This document shows positions 16,913 through 26,640 of a stretch of DNA of 64,000 nucleotides, piece by piece. This DNA is from Gemmatimonadota bacterium (GTDB lineage: Bacteria > Gemmatimonadota > Gemmatimonadetes > Gemmatimonadales > GWC2-71-9): the NCBI GenBank assembly GCA_025357945.1, contig JANYLJ010000018.1:1-64000 (forward strand). The letters are read 5' to 3'. Each line of letters opens with the position of its first letter. Position 1 is the first letter of the stretch. The notes under the pieces are model-generated. The model saw nothing but the letters and a program-made list of their open reading frames with translations, searched no databases and was not told where the DNA came from. A program made the translations under genes and the position numbers.

Positions 16913-17812
16913 GTGCGGTTCAGTCATCTTGCCATGCTCGTCCTGTTGCCTGGAGCAGTTGCGGCGCAGGGCACCACCATGAGCATGGATCACGATCAGA
17001 TGGCGATGCCGGGGATGCTGACTCAGCACGCCAAGGATCAGGTCGCTGCAGCGAAGCGCGCGGCAGCAGACCTCGACACGCCCGAGAAGGCGCGGGCGGC
17101 GGGGTACCGACCGCGTTTCGGCGACGTGCCGCTCCAGGGCGAGCATTGGACCAACGCCCGACTCGTGCTCACCGGTACCTTCGATATCGAACACCCGCCG
17201 ATCCTGATGTTCGCTCCCGTCGACGGCCGGCAGAAACTCCTCGGCGTGGCGTACGCGTACGAGGTGAAACAGGACGACGCGATACCCGACGGTTTTGACG
17301 GTGCCGCGATGTGGCACGAGCACCCCGCGCTCTCGCTGCCCGGCAAGCGCTTGGTGATGACGCATGTCTGGTTTGTGCCCTCGCCGAATGGCGTGTTCGC
17401 TCATGACAATCCCACGCTGGCGTTCCTCGAACGCGGCCTGACGTATCCGCCCGACGGCTGGCTCGACGCGGCCACAGTGCGGCGTCTGGCGCTCACGCTA
17501 CAACTGGCGCAGCGTCCGGCCCCGGGCGCGAGCCGGGTGATGCGCGGCCCGCCAAATGACTCGCTCGTGGCGGTGCTGGGGTTGCAGCGGGATGCCGTCG
17601 ATTCGATGGTACCGCAGCTCGAAGCGGCACGCCGCGCCGGGAAGAAGGCGCGGTATCAGGCGGTAGCTGTGACGATCGGGAACCAGGCGGACGGGATTAT
17701 CGCCACGATCAAGCAGCTGCCGGCGAATCCGATCAGCCGCGCGTTCCTCGCGAAATTGATGGATGAAGCGCTGAGCGATTCGCAAGCGGCGAAGGACTCG
17801 AAAAAACCGTAG
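16913..17812 (+). CDS. Exported histidine-containing protein of unknown function
   Basis: This 299-residue protein starts with a short signal peptide (about 1-19, ending VAAQ). The mature N-terminus is Met/His-rich (MSMDHDQMAMPGM). The central domain has a conserved-looking MWHEHP followed some 20 residues later by MTHVWFVPSPNGVFAHDNP, suggestive of a metal site. The C-terminal third is helical. GTG at 16913 follows GGAGGAG by 5-8 bases. It is transcribed divergently from the methyltransferase across 48 bp. I do not recognise the family. Confidence 0.75.
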   Translation: MRFSHLAMLVLLPGAVAAQGTTMSMDHDQMAMPGMLTQHAKDQVAAAKRAAADLDTPEKARAAGYRPRFGDVPLQGEHWTNARLVLTGTFDIEHPPILMFAPVDGRQKLLGVAYAYEVKQDDAIPDGFDGAAMWHEHPALSLPGKRLVMTHVWFVPSPNGVFAHDNPTLAFLERGLTYPPDGWLDAATVRRLALTLQLAQRPAPGASRVMRGPPNDSLVAVLGLQRDAVDSMVPQLEAARRAGKKARYQAVAVTIGNQADGIIATIKQLPANPISRAFLAKLMDEALSDSQAAKDSKKP

Positions 17813-17815
17813 GCA

Positions 17816-18370
17816 TTATCGCCGTCCCGCGAGCGGTCCCAGTTCCGCCTCCAACCCGTCCAGCTGCCGGGCCATGTCGTCGGCGTTGGTCTCGGTCAGC
17901 TGTTGGCTGTCCCGGTCGGTGAGCAGCAGCGATGCCACCAGCGCGTCGGTATAGCCGACGACCGCCGCCGCGATGCCGCTATCGACGATGGTATTGAGGC
18001 GGAGAAAGACCGCGACGGCACGACGCGGGCGCATGGTGGCCACGAACGCGCCGATGTACTTGATCAGGAGTACCCGCAATTGCTGGAGTTCTTCGACGAC
18101 TTCACCGGCGGCAAGACCGCGCGCTGCGGCGGTGCGGCCGTAGTGCTCCATCACATGCTGCCAGACCATCCTGGCTTCGCGCTTGAGGGGGCCGAGCATT
18201 TCCACCAGTGTCTCGACGATGAGGCGGTACTGGCGTTCGACCGTGGGCCGGGGAATGTTGCGGGAACCGGAGCGGCCGACGAGCCAATTGGCCCATTCAG
18301 CCACCATCGCATCGCGCGCGTCGAGCGTGGCCTTCGCGGCCGCCAACTGAGTCGGGTGGGACGAACGCAA
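17816..18370 (-). CDS. All-helical protein, possibly an RsbR/RsbRD-type sensor domain
   Basis: This is a 184-residue predicted all-alpha protein. TTG at 18370 is chosen because GAGGAG precedes it by about 8 bases; frames further upstream show no ribosome site. Segments such as PTVERQYRLIVETLVEMLGP and EVVEELQQLRVLLIKY resemble N-terminal four-helix or globin-like sensor modules of RsbR-type stressosome proteins and some histidine kinases, but no STAS or kinase domain follows. It is divergent from the LD-carboxypeptidase gene (44 bp). The function is unassigned. Confidence 0.6.
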   Translation of the reverse strand: MRSSHPTQLAAAKATLDARDAMVAEWANWLVGRSGSRNIPRPTVERQYRLIVETLVEMLGPLKREARMVWQHVMEHYGRTAAARGLAAGEVVEELQQLRVLLIKYIGAFVATMRPRRAVAVFLRLNTIVDSGIAAAVVGYTDALVASLLLTDRDSQQLTETNADDMARQLDGLEAELGPLAGRR

Positions 18371-18414
18371 CGGTCGTCTCCTCTGCAGAGTGATCCAACG
18401 TAATCGGAGCCCGA

Positions 18415-19371
18415 ATGCCGCCCAAGATCCTGCCACCCCGGCTCCAACCAATGGCCCGCATCGCCCTGCTGGCACCTTCGGGCCCATTGCTCGAACGCGA
18501 CCACCTGACGCGCGGCGCTGAGCTCTGCCGCGCCCTCGGCTTCGAACCGGTGCTGATGCCTAATGCCGGCAAGGCGCACGGATACCTCGCCGGCACGGAC
18601 GAGGAGCGCCTCGCGGACCTCAATGCTGCGCTCACCGACCCCACGATCGACGCCGTCTGGTGCCTGCGCGGCGGTAACGGGATGAACCGGATTGTGGACC
18701 GGGTGGATTTCACCGGCTTCGCCGCGAACCCGAAGGCGGTAATCGGCTACTCCGATATCACGGTGCTCCTCCTCGCCCTCACGACGGCCACAGGCGTCGT
18801 AACGTTCCACGGCCCGATGGCGCGGTTCGCCATGCCGGCATTCTCCCGCAGTCATTTCGAGCTCGCGCTCGTCCGGGATGGCGCTCCGGGCCTGCTTGGG
18901 CGCGTCCGAAGCGACCCCGACGTGCTCGGGTCGGCGCGCGGTCGAATCGTTACCGTCGTGCCCGGGCGCGCGACGGGTCGCCTCGTGGGCGGCAACCTCA
19001 CCTTGCTGCAGGCGTTGATCGGTACACCCTACTTCCCGGATCTTCGTGGCGCCATCCTTTTCCTCGAAGACATCGGCGAAGATCTCTATCGGATCGACCG
19101 CATGCTCGGCCACCTGCGCCTGGCTGGCGCGCTCGACGCACTTGCCGGTGTGGCGATTGGACATTTCTCGCGCATGCGCCACGCCACCGTCGAGGGCGCC
19201 TTCGGCCTCGACGACGTGCTCCGAACGTACTTCGCGCCACGTCACGTGCCCGTCGGGCACGGGTTCCCGATTGGTCACGTGGCGGAGCAGTGGACGCTGC
19301 CGATCGGCGTGATGGCGGAACTGGACGCGACGACCGGAGATCTCATTCTGCTTGAGCCTGGTGTTTCCTGA
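18415..19371 (+). CDS. LD-carboxypeptidase, peptidase family S66
   Basis: This 318-residue serine peptidase probably trims the terminal D-Ala from murein tetrapeptides in recycling (LdcA) or hydrolyses related adducts (MccF-like). The nucleophile serine is in GYSDIT; FLEDIGEDLYRIDRML supplies the conserved glutamate and GFPIGH the histidine of the triad. No signal peptide is seen, fitting a cytosolic recycling role. An internal ATG (MARIALLAPSG) 12 codons in is an alternative start. It heads a three-gene group with a hydrolase and a NUDIX enzyme; its stop overlaps the next ATG. Confidence 0.88.
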   Translation: MPPKILPPRLQPMARIALLAPSGPLLERDHLTRGAELCRALGFEPVLMPNAGKAHGYLAGTDEERLADLNAALTDPTIDAVWCLRGGNGMNRIVDRVDFTGFAANPKAVIGYSDITVLLLALTTATGVVTFHGPMARFAMPAFSRSHFELALVRDGAPGLLGRVRSDPDVLGSARGRIVTVVPGRATGRLVGGNLTLLQALIGTPYFPDLRGAILFLEDIGEDLYRIDRMLGHLRLAGALDALAGVAIGHFSRMRHATVEGAFGLDDVLRTYFAPRHVPVGHGFPIGHVAEQWTLPIGVMAELDATTGDLILLEPGVS

Positions 19372-20207
19372 TGGCAACTCCGCTGTTGACCCACCATGCT
19401 CTCCCCGGCGCGTTGGGCCCGATCCTGGTCGATGTTCGCGCCGCGTCGCGAACGGCCCGGCAGCCGGCGGTATTGATCATGCACGGCTTCAAGGGATTCA
19501 AGGACTACGCCTTCCTGCCGCCGATGGCGGATCGCCTGGCACGCGCCGGGTTCACGGCGGTGAACATCTCGGTGAGCGGGTCCGGCGTCGATGAGCACGG
19601 CGACTTCGCGTTTCCGGAGCGGTTTGCCCGCAATACGTACACGCGAGAGCTCGGCGACATCGCGATCGCCGTTCAGGCGTTGCTCGCCGGCGAACTCGGT
19701 ACCGTACCCCCTACCTCGCTCGGCATCATCGGTCATTCGCGCGGCGGCGGTGTGGCGTTGTGCGTCGCCCGCGAAACGCCCGCGATCGGTGCGGTCGTCA
19801 CCTGGGCGGCGATCTCGACGATTCGGCGATACACCGACGCGGAGGTGGAGTTGTGGCGGAAACTCGGGCGCATCGAAATGGAGAACGCGCGCACGCACCA
19901 GATGCTGCCGATGGACTACGAGATCGTGGAAGATGCCCTCGCGCACGAGCATCGCTTCGACATTCGCGCGGCGGCAGCGGCGCTCGATCGTCCGTGGTTG
20001 CTCACTCACGGGACCGAAGACGAGACGGTGCCGCTGGCGGAGGCGCGTGAGCTGGCGGCGCTCTCGACCGACCCGCGCTTCGAGTCGTTGTTCGTCGAGG
20101 GGAGCGGGCACACGTTCGGAGCGCGGCATCCCTGGGCGGGCCCGACCGCAAAAACGGAGCAATTGTTCGGTGCCACGGTGAAGTTCCTCGCGCGCTACCT
20201 GCGCTGA
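19371..20207 (+). CDS. Alpha/beta-fold serine hydrolase (dienelactone hydrolase-like)
   Basis: This 278-residue cytosolic hydrolase has the nucleophile elbow GHSRGG near residue 125, an oxyanion-side MHGFKGFKD stretch near 43, an acid-bearing THGTEDETVP and a histidine in EGSGHTFG. The arrangement fits acyl-peptidase or dienelactone-hydrolase-like enzymes, and the substrate is unknown. ATG overlaps the stop of the LD-carboxypeptidase (TGATG), and the next gene starts 4 bp after its stop, so all three are probably one transcript. Confidence 0.85.
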   Translation: MATPLLTHHALPGALGPILVDVRAASRTARQPAVLIMHGFKGFKDYAFLPPMADRLARAGFTAVNISVSGSGVDEHGDFAFPERFARNTYTRELGDIAIAVQALLAGELGTVPPTSLGIIGHSRGGGVALCVARETPAIGAVVTWAAISTIRRYTDAEVELWRKLGRIEMENARTHQMLPMDYEIVEDALAHEHRFDIRAAAAALDRPWLLTHGTEDETVPLAEARELAALSTDPRFESLFVEGSGHTFGARHPWAGPTAKTEQLFGATVKFLARYLR

Positions 20208-20211
20208 TCCG

Positions 20212-20778
20212 ATGCTGGAGCGTCTGGTCACAAACCTGAGTCGCCAACAGCCGCACCGGACGTCCGAGTCTGATCGTCCGCAGGCAGCGGTGGCACTGCT
20301 GCTCGTTCCCGATCCCGATCGATTGTTGCTGATTCGTCGGGCCGAACGCGATGGCGATCCGTGGTCGGGGCAACTCGCACTGCCGGGCGGGCGGTATCAC
20401 ACCGCGGACGTTGACCTGCTGGCCACCGCCATTCGTGAGACCGAAGAGGAAACCGGTATTCGACTCGAACGCGGGTGGTGTCGCGCCGAGCTGGATGACC
20501 TGGTGCCGCGAACGCCGACACTGCCACCGATCATGGTCCGGCCGTTCGTGTTTTTACTCCTCGAAGCGATCCGGCCCGGCGTGAGCAACGAAGTGGTTCA
20601 CGCGGCATGGCGACCGCTGGCGGATCTGGTGGTCGAAGGAGTGCATGGCTCGCGCACGATCGATGTTCGCGGCGAGTCGCGGGTGGTGGCGGGGTATCAG
20701 CTGCCCGAGGGGTTCCTCTGGGGGATGACCGAACGAATCGTCACCCCGGTGCTGACGGCGTGGCAGGCGCTGAGATGA
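20212..20778 (+). CDS. NUDIX hydrolase, CoA-pyrophosphatase-like
   Basis: This 188-residue protein has RLLLIRRAERDGDPWSGQLALPGGR followed by AIRETEEETGI, i.e. the Nudix helix RExxEExGI plus the preceding RR...SGQ...PGGR pattern typical of the NudL/CoA diphosphatase group. The glutamate usually found shortly after PGG is replaced within a RYHTADVD segment. A C-terminal GYQLPEGFLWGMTERI matches the WG-T helix of this subgroup. It is last in the LD-carboxypeptidase/hydrolase group. Confidence 0.85.
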   Translation: MLERLVTNLSRQQPHRTSESDRPQAAVALLLVPDPDRLLLIRRAERDGDPWSGQLALPGGRYHTADVDLLATAIRETEEETGIRLERGWCRAELDDLVPRTPTLPPIMVRPFVFLLLEAIRPGVSNEVVHAAWRPLADLVVEGVHGSRTIDVRGESRVVAGYQLPEGFLWGMTERIVTPVLTAWQALR

Positions 20779-20784
20779 GTCGCG

Positions 20785-20937
20785 CTACGGACGGCGGCGA
20801 CCGACTTTCTTGATCGGCGCCATCGGCGCCTTGTTCGAGCCCTTGCCGCCAGAGTGCCGCTGGCCGGGGATCGTCATCGTGTCCTTGGCCGGGGGACGTT
20901 TGGGCGGTAGCGCGGGTTTTTTGGCGTCGTCGGACAT
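20785..20937 (-). CDS. Small basic protein (50 aa), unknown
   Basis: ATG at 20937 is preceded by GAGGA at a spacing of 4-5, and the peptide MSDDAKKPALPPKRPPAKDT continues with a Gly/Lys/Arg-rich tail ending KKVGRRRP. It is Pro- and Lys-rich, probably disordered, and could bind nucleic acid. It converges on the NUDIX gene (6 bp apart) and diverges from mntR. Coding evidence is the ribosome site and composition only. Confidence 0.45.
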   Translation of the reverse strand: MSDDAKKPALPPKRPPAKDTMTIPGQRHSGGKGSNKAPMAPIKKVGRRRP

Positions 20938-21041
20938 GGCGTCCTCGATTGGTTGGAGCGGGTGGCGCACGCCGCGAAGGCGCACTGATCAGGAAACGTA
21001 GCAACTGGCAGCGTCGATACAGTTTTTAGTCGTTCCTCCAG

Positions 21042-21084
21042 TTGACACAACCGCACCAAATCTTTAGACTTAGCTATGCCTAAA
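21042..21084 (+). promoter_or_regulatory. Sigma70-type promoter with overlapping MntR/DtxR-like operator; leaderless start
   Basis: TTGACA (21042-21047), 17 bases, then TAGACT (21065-21070). A 22-bp imperfect palindrome, TTTAGAC...GCCTAAA, occupies 21063-21084 (18 of 22 positions symmetric) and resembles DtxR/IdeR/MntR boxes. It covers the -10 element and the mntR ATG at 21076. Transcription from this promoter should begin at about 21076-21077, at the start codon, and no Shine-Dalgarno is present. Confidence 0.8.
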
Positions 21085-21753
21085 TACGCCGCCAACGACC
21101 TCTCCCGGTCGGTCGAAGACTACCTCAAGGTCATCTACCACCTGACCGAGAGCGGCGAGTCGGCCTCCACAACGGCGATCGCTGACGTGCTCGATCTCGC
21201 GGCGCCGTCGGTCAGCGGCATGATCAAGCGTCTCGCCGAAGCGGGCCTCGCCGAGCACCAGCCGTACAAGGGAGTCACGCTCACCAAGGACGGTCGCCAC
21301 GCGGCGCTTCGGATGCTGCGCCGCCACCGGGTCATCGAGACGTACCTCGTGTCGCACCTCGGCTATACCTGGGACAACGTGCACGACGAGGCTGAGAAGC
21401 TCGAACACGCCGTGTCGGAGGACCTGGTCGAACGGCTGTCGCGAGCACTCGGCGATCCGCGATTCGATCCGCATGGCGATCCGATTCCCGCCGCAGATGG
21501 TCAGATCGTGGACGTGAGTACGACACCACTGCCGGACATTCCGGTTGGCGAAAGCGTCACGATCTCGCGCGTGGACACCGGGTCGGCTGAGCGGCTCCGC
21601 TGGCTCGCGGGTGCCGGGCTCGTCCCCGGCGTACGCATCACGATGCTCGACCACCAGCCATTCAACGGTCCGGTGACGGTGTCGCTCAATGGCGCACGCC
21701 GGGTCGTCGGTCGCGAGCTTGCCGAGCAACTCCTCTGCACCCGGCCGGAATAG
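21076..21753 (+). CDS. mntR: DtxR/MntR-family metal-dependent repressor
   Basis: This 225-residue regulator has an N-terminal winged helix ([14 protein letters not shown], then [20 protein letters not shown]), a central dimerisation/metal domain rich in His and Glu ([32 protein letters not shown]) and a C-terminal FeoA/SH3-like domain ([13 protein letters not shown] to [14 protein letters not shown]). The palindrome over its own promoter implies autorepression, probably by Mn(II) or Fe(II). Its stop overlaps the GTG of mntH. Manganese is favoured over iron because of the neighbouring Nramp transporter. Confidence 0.92.
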   Translation: MPKYAANDLSRSVEDYLKVIYHLTESGESASTTAIADVLDLAAPSVSGMIKRLAEAGLAEHQPYKGVTLTKDGRHAALRMLRRHRVIETYLVSHLGYTWDNVHDEAEKLEHAVSEDLVERLSRALGDPRFDPHGDPIPAADGQIVDVSTTPLPDIPVGESVTISRVDTGSAERLRWLAGAGLVPGVRITMLDHQPFNGPVTVSLNGARRVVGRELAEQLLCTRPE

Positions 21754-23138
21754 TGGCGGCTGCTTCGCCGCCGCCGATCATTCAACCGGACGTGAGCGGA
21801 ATCCCGACAACCGGTGACGGCTGGCACCATGCCCGCCCGCGACCATCGCTGCCGGAATCGTTTCGCACGATCAACATTCCTCGTGGTGGCCCATGGTGGC
21901 GCAAGGCGGCCGCGTTCGCGGGACCGGGATACATGGTCGCGGTCGGCTACATGGATCCGGGCAACTGGGCCACCGACCTCGCCGGCGGCGCACGCTTCGG
22001 CTACACCCTGCTCAGTGTGGTCCTCCTCTCCAACCTGATGGCGATGCTGCTGCAGGCCCTCGCCCTCAAGCTCGGCATCGCCACCGGCCGCGACCTGGCG
22101 CAGGCGTGCCGCGACCACTATTCGCGACCGGTATCGTTCGTGTTGTGGGTGTTCTGCGAGATCGCAATCGCGGCGTGCGACCTGGCCGAAGTGATCGGGT
22201 CGGCGATCGCGCTCAACCTGCTGTTCGGAATCCCGCTGATCTGGGGCGTGGTCGCGACCGCGCTCGATGTGCTCCTGATTCTCGCGTTGCAACAGAAAGG
22301 ATTCCGTCGCCTCGAAGCATTCATTGTCGCGCTGATCGTGACCGTGGGGCTTTGCTTCACGGCCGAAATCGCCTTTTCGCACCCGGTGTTCAGTGCGGTG
22401 CTCGGTGGATTGGTACCGACCGGGCAGATCATCACCAATCCCAACATGCTCTACATTGCGATTGGCATCCTTGGTGCCACGGTGATGCCGCACAACCTCT
22501 ATCTCCATTCGGCAGCGGTGCAGACGCGGAACGTGGGTGACGACGTCGCGTCCAAGCGCGAGGCGATCCGGTACGGCACCATCGATTCGACAGTGGCGCT
22601 GTTCCTCGCATTCCTGATCAACGGGGCGATCCTGGTCCTTGCATCGGCGACGTTCCACGGCACCGGCCATGAATCGGTCGCCGACATCGGCGACGCCTAC
22701 ACGCTGCTGTCGCCGCTGCTGGGGACGTCACTCGCGAGCGTGCTGTTCGCGGTCGCCCTGCTCGCCTCGGGGCAGAATTCCACCATCACCGGCACGCTTG
22801 CCGGACAGATCGTGATGGAAGGGTTCCTCGACATCTCGCTACCGCCGTGGATCCGCCGGATGATTACCCGGCTGATCGCGATCGTGCCGGCGGTGATCGT
22901 GACGGCGATCTACGGTGAGCACGGCATCGGGGTGCTGATCATCCTCAGCCAGGTCGTGCTCGCCCTGCAATTGCCGTTCGCGGTGGTTCCGCTCGTCCTC
23001 TTCACCTCGTCGCGGGCGAAGATGGGTGAATTCGCCAATCATCCCGCCACCGTCGTGCTCGCGTGGACCACGGCGATCGTCATCGCCGGACTCAATGGCT
23101 GGCTCCTGATCGTGATGGCACGTCAGTGGTTCGCGTGA
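21753..23138 (+). CDS. mntH: Nramp-family divalent metal transporter (MntH-like)
   Basis: This 461-residue inner-membrane proton-coupled Mn/Fe importer has about 11 transmembrane helices. The metal-site motif DPGN is in [12 protein letters not shown] (about residues 66-77), and the second site is [14 protein letters not shown] 45-residue N-terminal cytosolic extension is present. GTG at 21753 overlaps the TAG of mntR, so both are under the same operator. Its own end overlaps the next gene (GTGA), unusually tying a metal importer to an outer-membrane protein and an ABC system. Confidence 0.92.
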   Translation: MAAASPPPIIQPDVSGIPTTGDGWHHARPRPSLPESFRTINIPRGGPWWRKAAAFAGPGYMVAVGYMDPGNWATDLAGGARFGYTLLSVVLLSNLMAMLLQALALKLGIATGRDLAQACRDHYSRPVSFVLWVFCEIAIAACDLAEVIGSAIALNLLFGIPLIWGVVATALDVLLILALQQKGFRRLEAFIVALIVTVGLCFTAEIAFSHPVFSAVLGGLVPTGQIITNPNMLYIAIGILGATVMPHNLYLHSAAVQTRNVGDDVASKREAIRYGTIDSTVALFLAFLINGAILVLASATFHGTGHESVADIGDAYTLLSPLLGTSLASVLFAVALLASGQNSTITGTLAGQIVMEGFLDISLPPWIRRMITRLIAIVPAVIVTAIYGEHGIGVLIILSQVVLALQLPFAVVPLVLFTSSRAKMGEFANHPATVVLAWTTAIVIAGLNGWLLIVMARQWFA

Positions 23139-23902
23139 GGTCGTTCGTGATCCTGTTGCTGGTCGGCGTCGTGCCATTGGCAGCACAGCGCGCGGCGTCG
23201 CCGCCGATCGACACAGATCGACCGGACTTTACGGATGGCACGCACACCGTGGCACCGGGCCGTTTTCAGTTCGAAACCGGCTACACCTATCAGCAGGCGC
23301 GTGGCACTGACGCAGGGCATACCCATTCACTGCCGGAAGCGCTGCTGCGGATTGGCCTGCTGTCGCACGTCGAACTGCGTGTCGGCGAGAACTACCTGGT
23401 ACAGCGCGCGGATGGACCGTCGGCAGCCGCCATGGGCGGGTTCGACGACGTCTATCTCGGCACCAAGGTGAGCCTCACCGAGGCGCACGGCATCGTCCCG
23501 GCGTTGTCTTTCGAAGCGAAGGTGAACGTTCCCACCGGGAGCGACGCGATATCGGCGCATCGGTGGCTTCCGGGTGGCGCAATCCTGCTCGGCTGGGAGA
23601 CGGCGGGTCCGTGGTCGGCGGGTGTCGAGTTCTTCGCCACGCGCACGGCCGCGGATCACGCGCAGGGGATCGGTTCGCTTTCGGTGCAGTATCAGGCCAG
23701 CCCAAGGGTGCAGCTCTATGGCGAGTACTTCACGCTGCAACCACTCACTTCAGGAATGGGCGCAGCCGGCGCGCACTATGTCAACTCCGGGGTGCTGGTC
23801 CTCCTGTCCAACAACGTTCAGGTCGACGCCCGGGTCGGCGTCGGGCTGAACCGCGATGCCGACAACTATTTCGTCGGATTCGGATTCGCTCTGCGGCGCT
23901 GA
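23135..23902 (+). CDS. Outer-membrane beta-barrel-like protein
   Basis: With the GTG start at 23135 (overlapping the mntH stop) the protein is 255 aa. A signal peptide ends LAAQ at about residue 18. The mature N-terminus [17 protein letters not shown] and the alternating beta pattern to a terminal FGFALRR fit the outer-membrane proteins annotated as the phenol-degradation meta-pathway transporter family (PF13557 type). Its ligand is unknown. Position in the mnt operon suggests metal-dependent expression. Confidence 0.75.
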   Translation: MRSFVILLLVGVVPLAAQRAASPPIDTDRPDFTDGTHTVAPGRFQFETGYTYQQARGTDAGHTHSLPEALLRIGLLSHVELRVGENYLVQRADGPSAAAMGGFDDVYLGTKVSLTEAHGIVPALSFEAKVNVPTGSDAISAHRWLPGGAILLGWETAGPWSAGVEFFATRTAADHAQGIGSLSVQYQASPRVQLYGEYFTLQPLTSGMGAAGAHYVNSGVLVLLSNNVQVDARVGVGLNRDADNYFVGFGFALRR

Positions 23903-23915
23903 CCGGATCGCGCTC

Positions 23916-24785
23916 GTGTACCTTCCGGGCGTGCTGATCCGCTGGACTCTTGCCGTCTCGATCCTGCTCGCCCCACCCGCGCGTATCACCGCACAGGGCT
24001 CGCCGGTTCCGGCCGACTCTGCGCTTGCCATCGCCATCGAACGACGTTTCGCCGCCGCGGCGCGACTCCACGTCGGCGATACGGTGCGGCTGTCAACGTC
24101 CACGACGCCGACGGCGGCACTGGCGCGCGTCGCCGCGATCTACGAACCACAGCCCGACCCCGCCACGATCATGCGGCGTGACTACCACGTCCGCCTGCAC
24201 CTCGCCGACCTGGCGTTGCTGCTTGGCCAGCCGGACCGCGTCGACCGGATCGGCGTCGTGTTGCAGCCCGGCATCGACCCCGACAGCGCCGCCGTGCGGC
24301 TCAATCGGTCGGCGTTCGGATACGATCTCCTGCCGTCGCGCACGATCGCCGCGCAGTCGTCCACGACGTTCATCGTGGTCAGTCGTTTTCACCGGGCGAT
24401 TGCCATCATCTCGGTCCTTGCCAGCGCCGTGTTCCTCCTCTGCCTGATGCTGCTCAAGGTGGAAGAACGTCGCCGTGACGTTGCCGTGCTCCGATTCACG
24501 GGCATTTCGCGCCGGACCGTGTTCCTCGCCCTTGCGCTCGAGGCGGCCATCGTGGCGCTGTGTGGCTCGGTGCTGGGCACCGGTATCGCAGCGCTGGCGA
24601 GTGCTGCCGTCAATTCATACTACCAGGGCGCGTTCGACACGGCGCTGATCTTTTCGGAGTACACCGCACGTACCGTTCTCTTCGCGGTCGGCCTTTCCGT
24701 GGTACTCGGGCTCGCCGCCGGCGCGCTCGCCGCGTGGCGCCTGGTTCGCACGCCACCGGTGGAATTGTGGAGCCGAGCCGCATGA
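23916..24785 (+). CDS. FtsX/MacB-type ABC permease subunit 1
   Basis: About 289 aa. An N-terminal hydrophobic segment (VLIRWTLAVSILLA) is followed by an extracytoplasmic domain to about 145, then three membrane helices with the cytoplasmic loop KVEERRRDVAVLRFTGISRR, the signature of FtsX-like permeases. GTG at 23916 or 23931 could be the start; neither has a strong ribosome site. It lacks the N-terminal ABC-typical charged anchor and is short for a MacB half. Its end overlaps permease 2 (ATGA). Confidence 0.8.
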   Translation: MYLPGVLIRWTLAVSILLAPPARITAQGSPVPADSALAIAIERRFAAAARLHVGDTVRLSTSTTPTAALARVAAIYEPQPDPATIMRRDYHVRLHLADLALLLGQPDRVDRIGVVLQPGIDPDSAAVRLNRSAFGYDLLPSRTIAAQSSTTFIVVSRFHRAIAIISVLASAVFLLCLMLLKVEERRRDVAVLRFTGISRRTVFLALALEAAIVALCGSVLGTGIAALASAAVNSYYQGAFDTALIFSEYTARTVLFAVGLSVVLGLAAGALAAWRLVRTPPVELWSRAA

Positions 24786-25972
24786 CATGGCACTGGGCAG
24801 TGAGAGACCTGTTGCGGCACCGCGCGCGAACGGCACTGTCGTTACTCGGTATCGCGATCGCGACCGCGCTGCTGCTCGACATGGTGTTATTGAGTGGTGG
24901 CATCGAACGCTCGTTTGGCCGCCTCCTGGTGAGCAGTGGCTTCCAGCTTCGCGCCACGCCCAGGGGGACGCTGCCATTCGACACCGACGCCACGATCGAT
25001 AGCGTGAGTGAGCGGGTGACGTCACTGCGGCGTGAGGCCGGCGTGGCCAGCGTCGGTGCGATCCTCGCCACATCGGCTCTGGCCCGGCGCGGCCCAGCGC
25101 TGATTCCGCTGGTGGTCTACGGCGTCACACCGGGCGCACAGGGCACCTATCAGGTTGTGCGCGGCGCCGACCTGGCTGCAACCGACACCGCCGGCGTCCT
25201 GCTCGGCGATCCGTCCGAACGCCGGTTGCACGCCGACATTGGTGACACGGTTCGACTCGTCGGCCGGCTCGATCCGCGCGTGGCGACTGCTGCGGTCGAG
25301 CGCGTCGTGACGGTTCGCGGCATCGCGCGCTTTCTCTACGACGCCAAGGATCAACCATCGGTCGCGCTCACGCTGGCTCTGGCGCAACACCTCGCCGGGG
25401 CGAGTGCGGCGAACCGCGCCTCGATGCTGCTCGTCCGGATTGCCGAGGACACGGCGGTGAACGCGGTCGCCACGCGGCTGCGCGGACGGTATCCAACGGT
25501 CAGCATGAACAGCGTGGCCGACATGCTGGCGCAGTTCCGACTCCGATTGAGCTACTTCCGGCAACTGTCACTCATCCTCGGTTCGATCGCACTGATGGTG
25601 ACCGTGCTCCTCGTGAGCACGCTGCTGGCGATCTCGGTGAACGAGCGGATTGGCGATATCGCTGCCCTGCGCGCCATCGGCGTGGCGCGGATTACCATCC
25701 TGCGACAGATCCTGGTGGAGGGGTCGTTGCTCACGATCATTGGCGGCACCGTCGGCGTGGCGCTTGGACTCGTGACGGCGCGCTGGCTCGACGCGATCCT
25801 GACGTCGTTTCCGGGGCTGCCAGCCGCGATCTCGTTCTTCGTTGCCGATGCGCATCAACTCATGACGGCAGCCGCCACGTTGCTCGCGACCGGTGTCCTC
25901 GCGGGGCTCATTCCCGCATGGCGTGCCGCCACCACGCCGATCGCGGCGACACTCCGGAGCGACGCACCGTGA
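24782..25972 (+). CDS. FtsX/MacB-type ABC permease subunit 2
   Basis: This 396-residue protein begins WAVRDLLRHRARTALSLLGI, the usual N-terminal anchor of FtsX-family permeases. It then has a periplasmic domain (about 40-250) and three C-terminal helices; the loop ISVNERIGDIAALRAIGVAR precedes the second, and AGLIPAWRAATTPIAATLR ends the protein. ATG overlaps the first permease's stop and the end overlaps the ATPase start. The two permeases probably form a heterodimer. Confidence 0.87.
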   Translation: MTWHWAVRDLLRHRARTALSLLGIAIATALLLDMVLLSGGIERSFGRLLVSSGFQLRATPRGTLPFDTDATIDSVSERVTSLRREAGVASVGAILATSALARRGPALIPLVVYGVTPGAQGTYQVVRGADLAATDTAGVLLGDPSERRLHADIGDTVRLVGRLDPRVATAAVERVVTVRGIARFLYDAKDQPSVALTLALAQHLAGASAANRASMLLVRIAEDTAVNAVATRLRGRYPTVSMNSVADMLAQFRLRLSYFRQLSLILGSIALMVTVLLVSTLLAISVNERIGDIAALRAIGVARITILRQILVEGSLLTIIGGTVGVALGLVTARWLDAILTSFPGLPAAISFFVADAHQLMTAAATLLATGVLAGLIPAWRAATTPIAATLRSDAP

Positions 25973-26640
25973 CCGCGGTGATCGTGGCGCGAGACGTCAC
26001 CAAGCGATACCCGCTCGATCTGCAGGATGTCGATGCGCTGCGCGGCGTGTCACTCACGGTGAGCGCCGGCGAGTATCTCGCCGTGGTGGGGCCATCGGGA
26101 TGCGGCAAGTCCACGCTGCTGACGCTGCTCGGCGGCCTCGACCAACCAACTGCGGGCACGATCTCGCTGCTCGGTCGCGACCTCGGCACACTGTCCGATC
26201 GGGTGTTGACGCGATTGCGGCTCGAACAGCTCGGATTTGTGTTCCAGCGATTCCATCTCCTGCCGGTGCTCACGGCGCGCGAGAACATCGAGTTGCCGAT
26301 GGCGGAACGCGGCGTGCCACGGGCGGAACGTTTCGCGCGAGCGACCGAACTGCTCGAGTACGTCGGCCTGCCACAGCGCGCGGCACACCGCGCGACGCAA
26401 CTCTCGGGCGGCGAGATGCAGCGGATCGCGATCGCTCGCGCGCTGGCGAACCGACCCCGGATCCTGCTGGCCGACGAGCCAACCGGTGAACTCGACGCGG
26501 CCACCGGTCGCGAGATTCTGGCACTGTTCCGCCGCCTGCACGCCGACGGCCTGACCCTCGTCGTCGTCACCCACGACGATCGCCTCGCCGCCGACGCGGG
26601 CCGAGTCGTGCACATGCTTGATGGGGAAATCGTCGGGTGA
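25969..26640 (+). CDS. ABC transporter ATPase (LolD/MacB type)
   Basis: This 223-residue ATPase has Walker A GPSGCGKS at 41-48, a Q-loop in FVFQRFHLLPVLTARENI, the signature LSGGEMQR and Walker B ILLADEPTGELD. The sequence around the Q-loop and TGELD is the LolD/MacB subfamily. It energises the two adjacent FtsX-like permeases. GTG overlaps the permease stop (GTGA), and its own stop overlaps the AttH-fusion start (TGATG). Confidence 0.93.
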   Translation: MTAVIVARDVTKRYPLDLQDVDALRGVSLTVSAGEYLAVVGPSGCGKSTLLTLLGGLDQPTAGTISLLGRDLGTLSDRVLTRLRLEQLGFVFQRFHLLPVLTARENIELPMAERGVPRAERFARATELLEYVGLPQRAAHRATQLSGGEMQRIAIARALANRPRILLADEPTGELDAATGREILALFRRLHADGLTLVVVTHDDRLAADAGRVVHMLDGEIVG

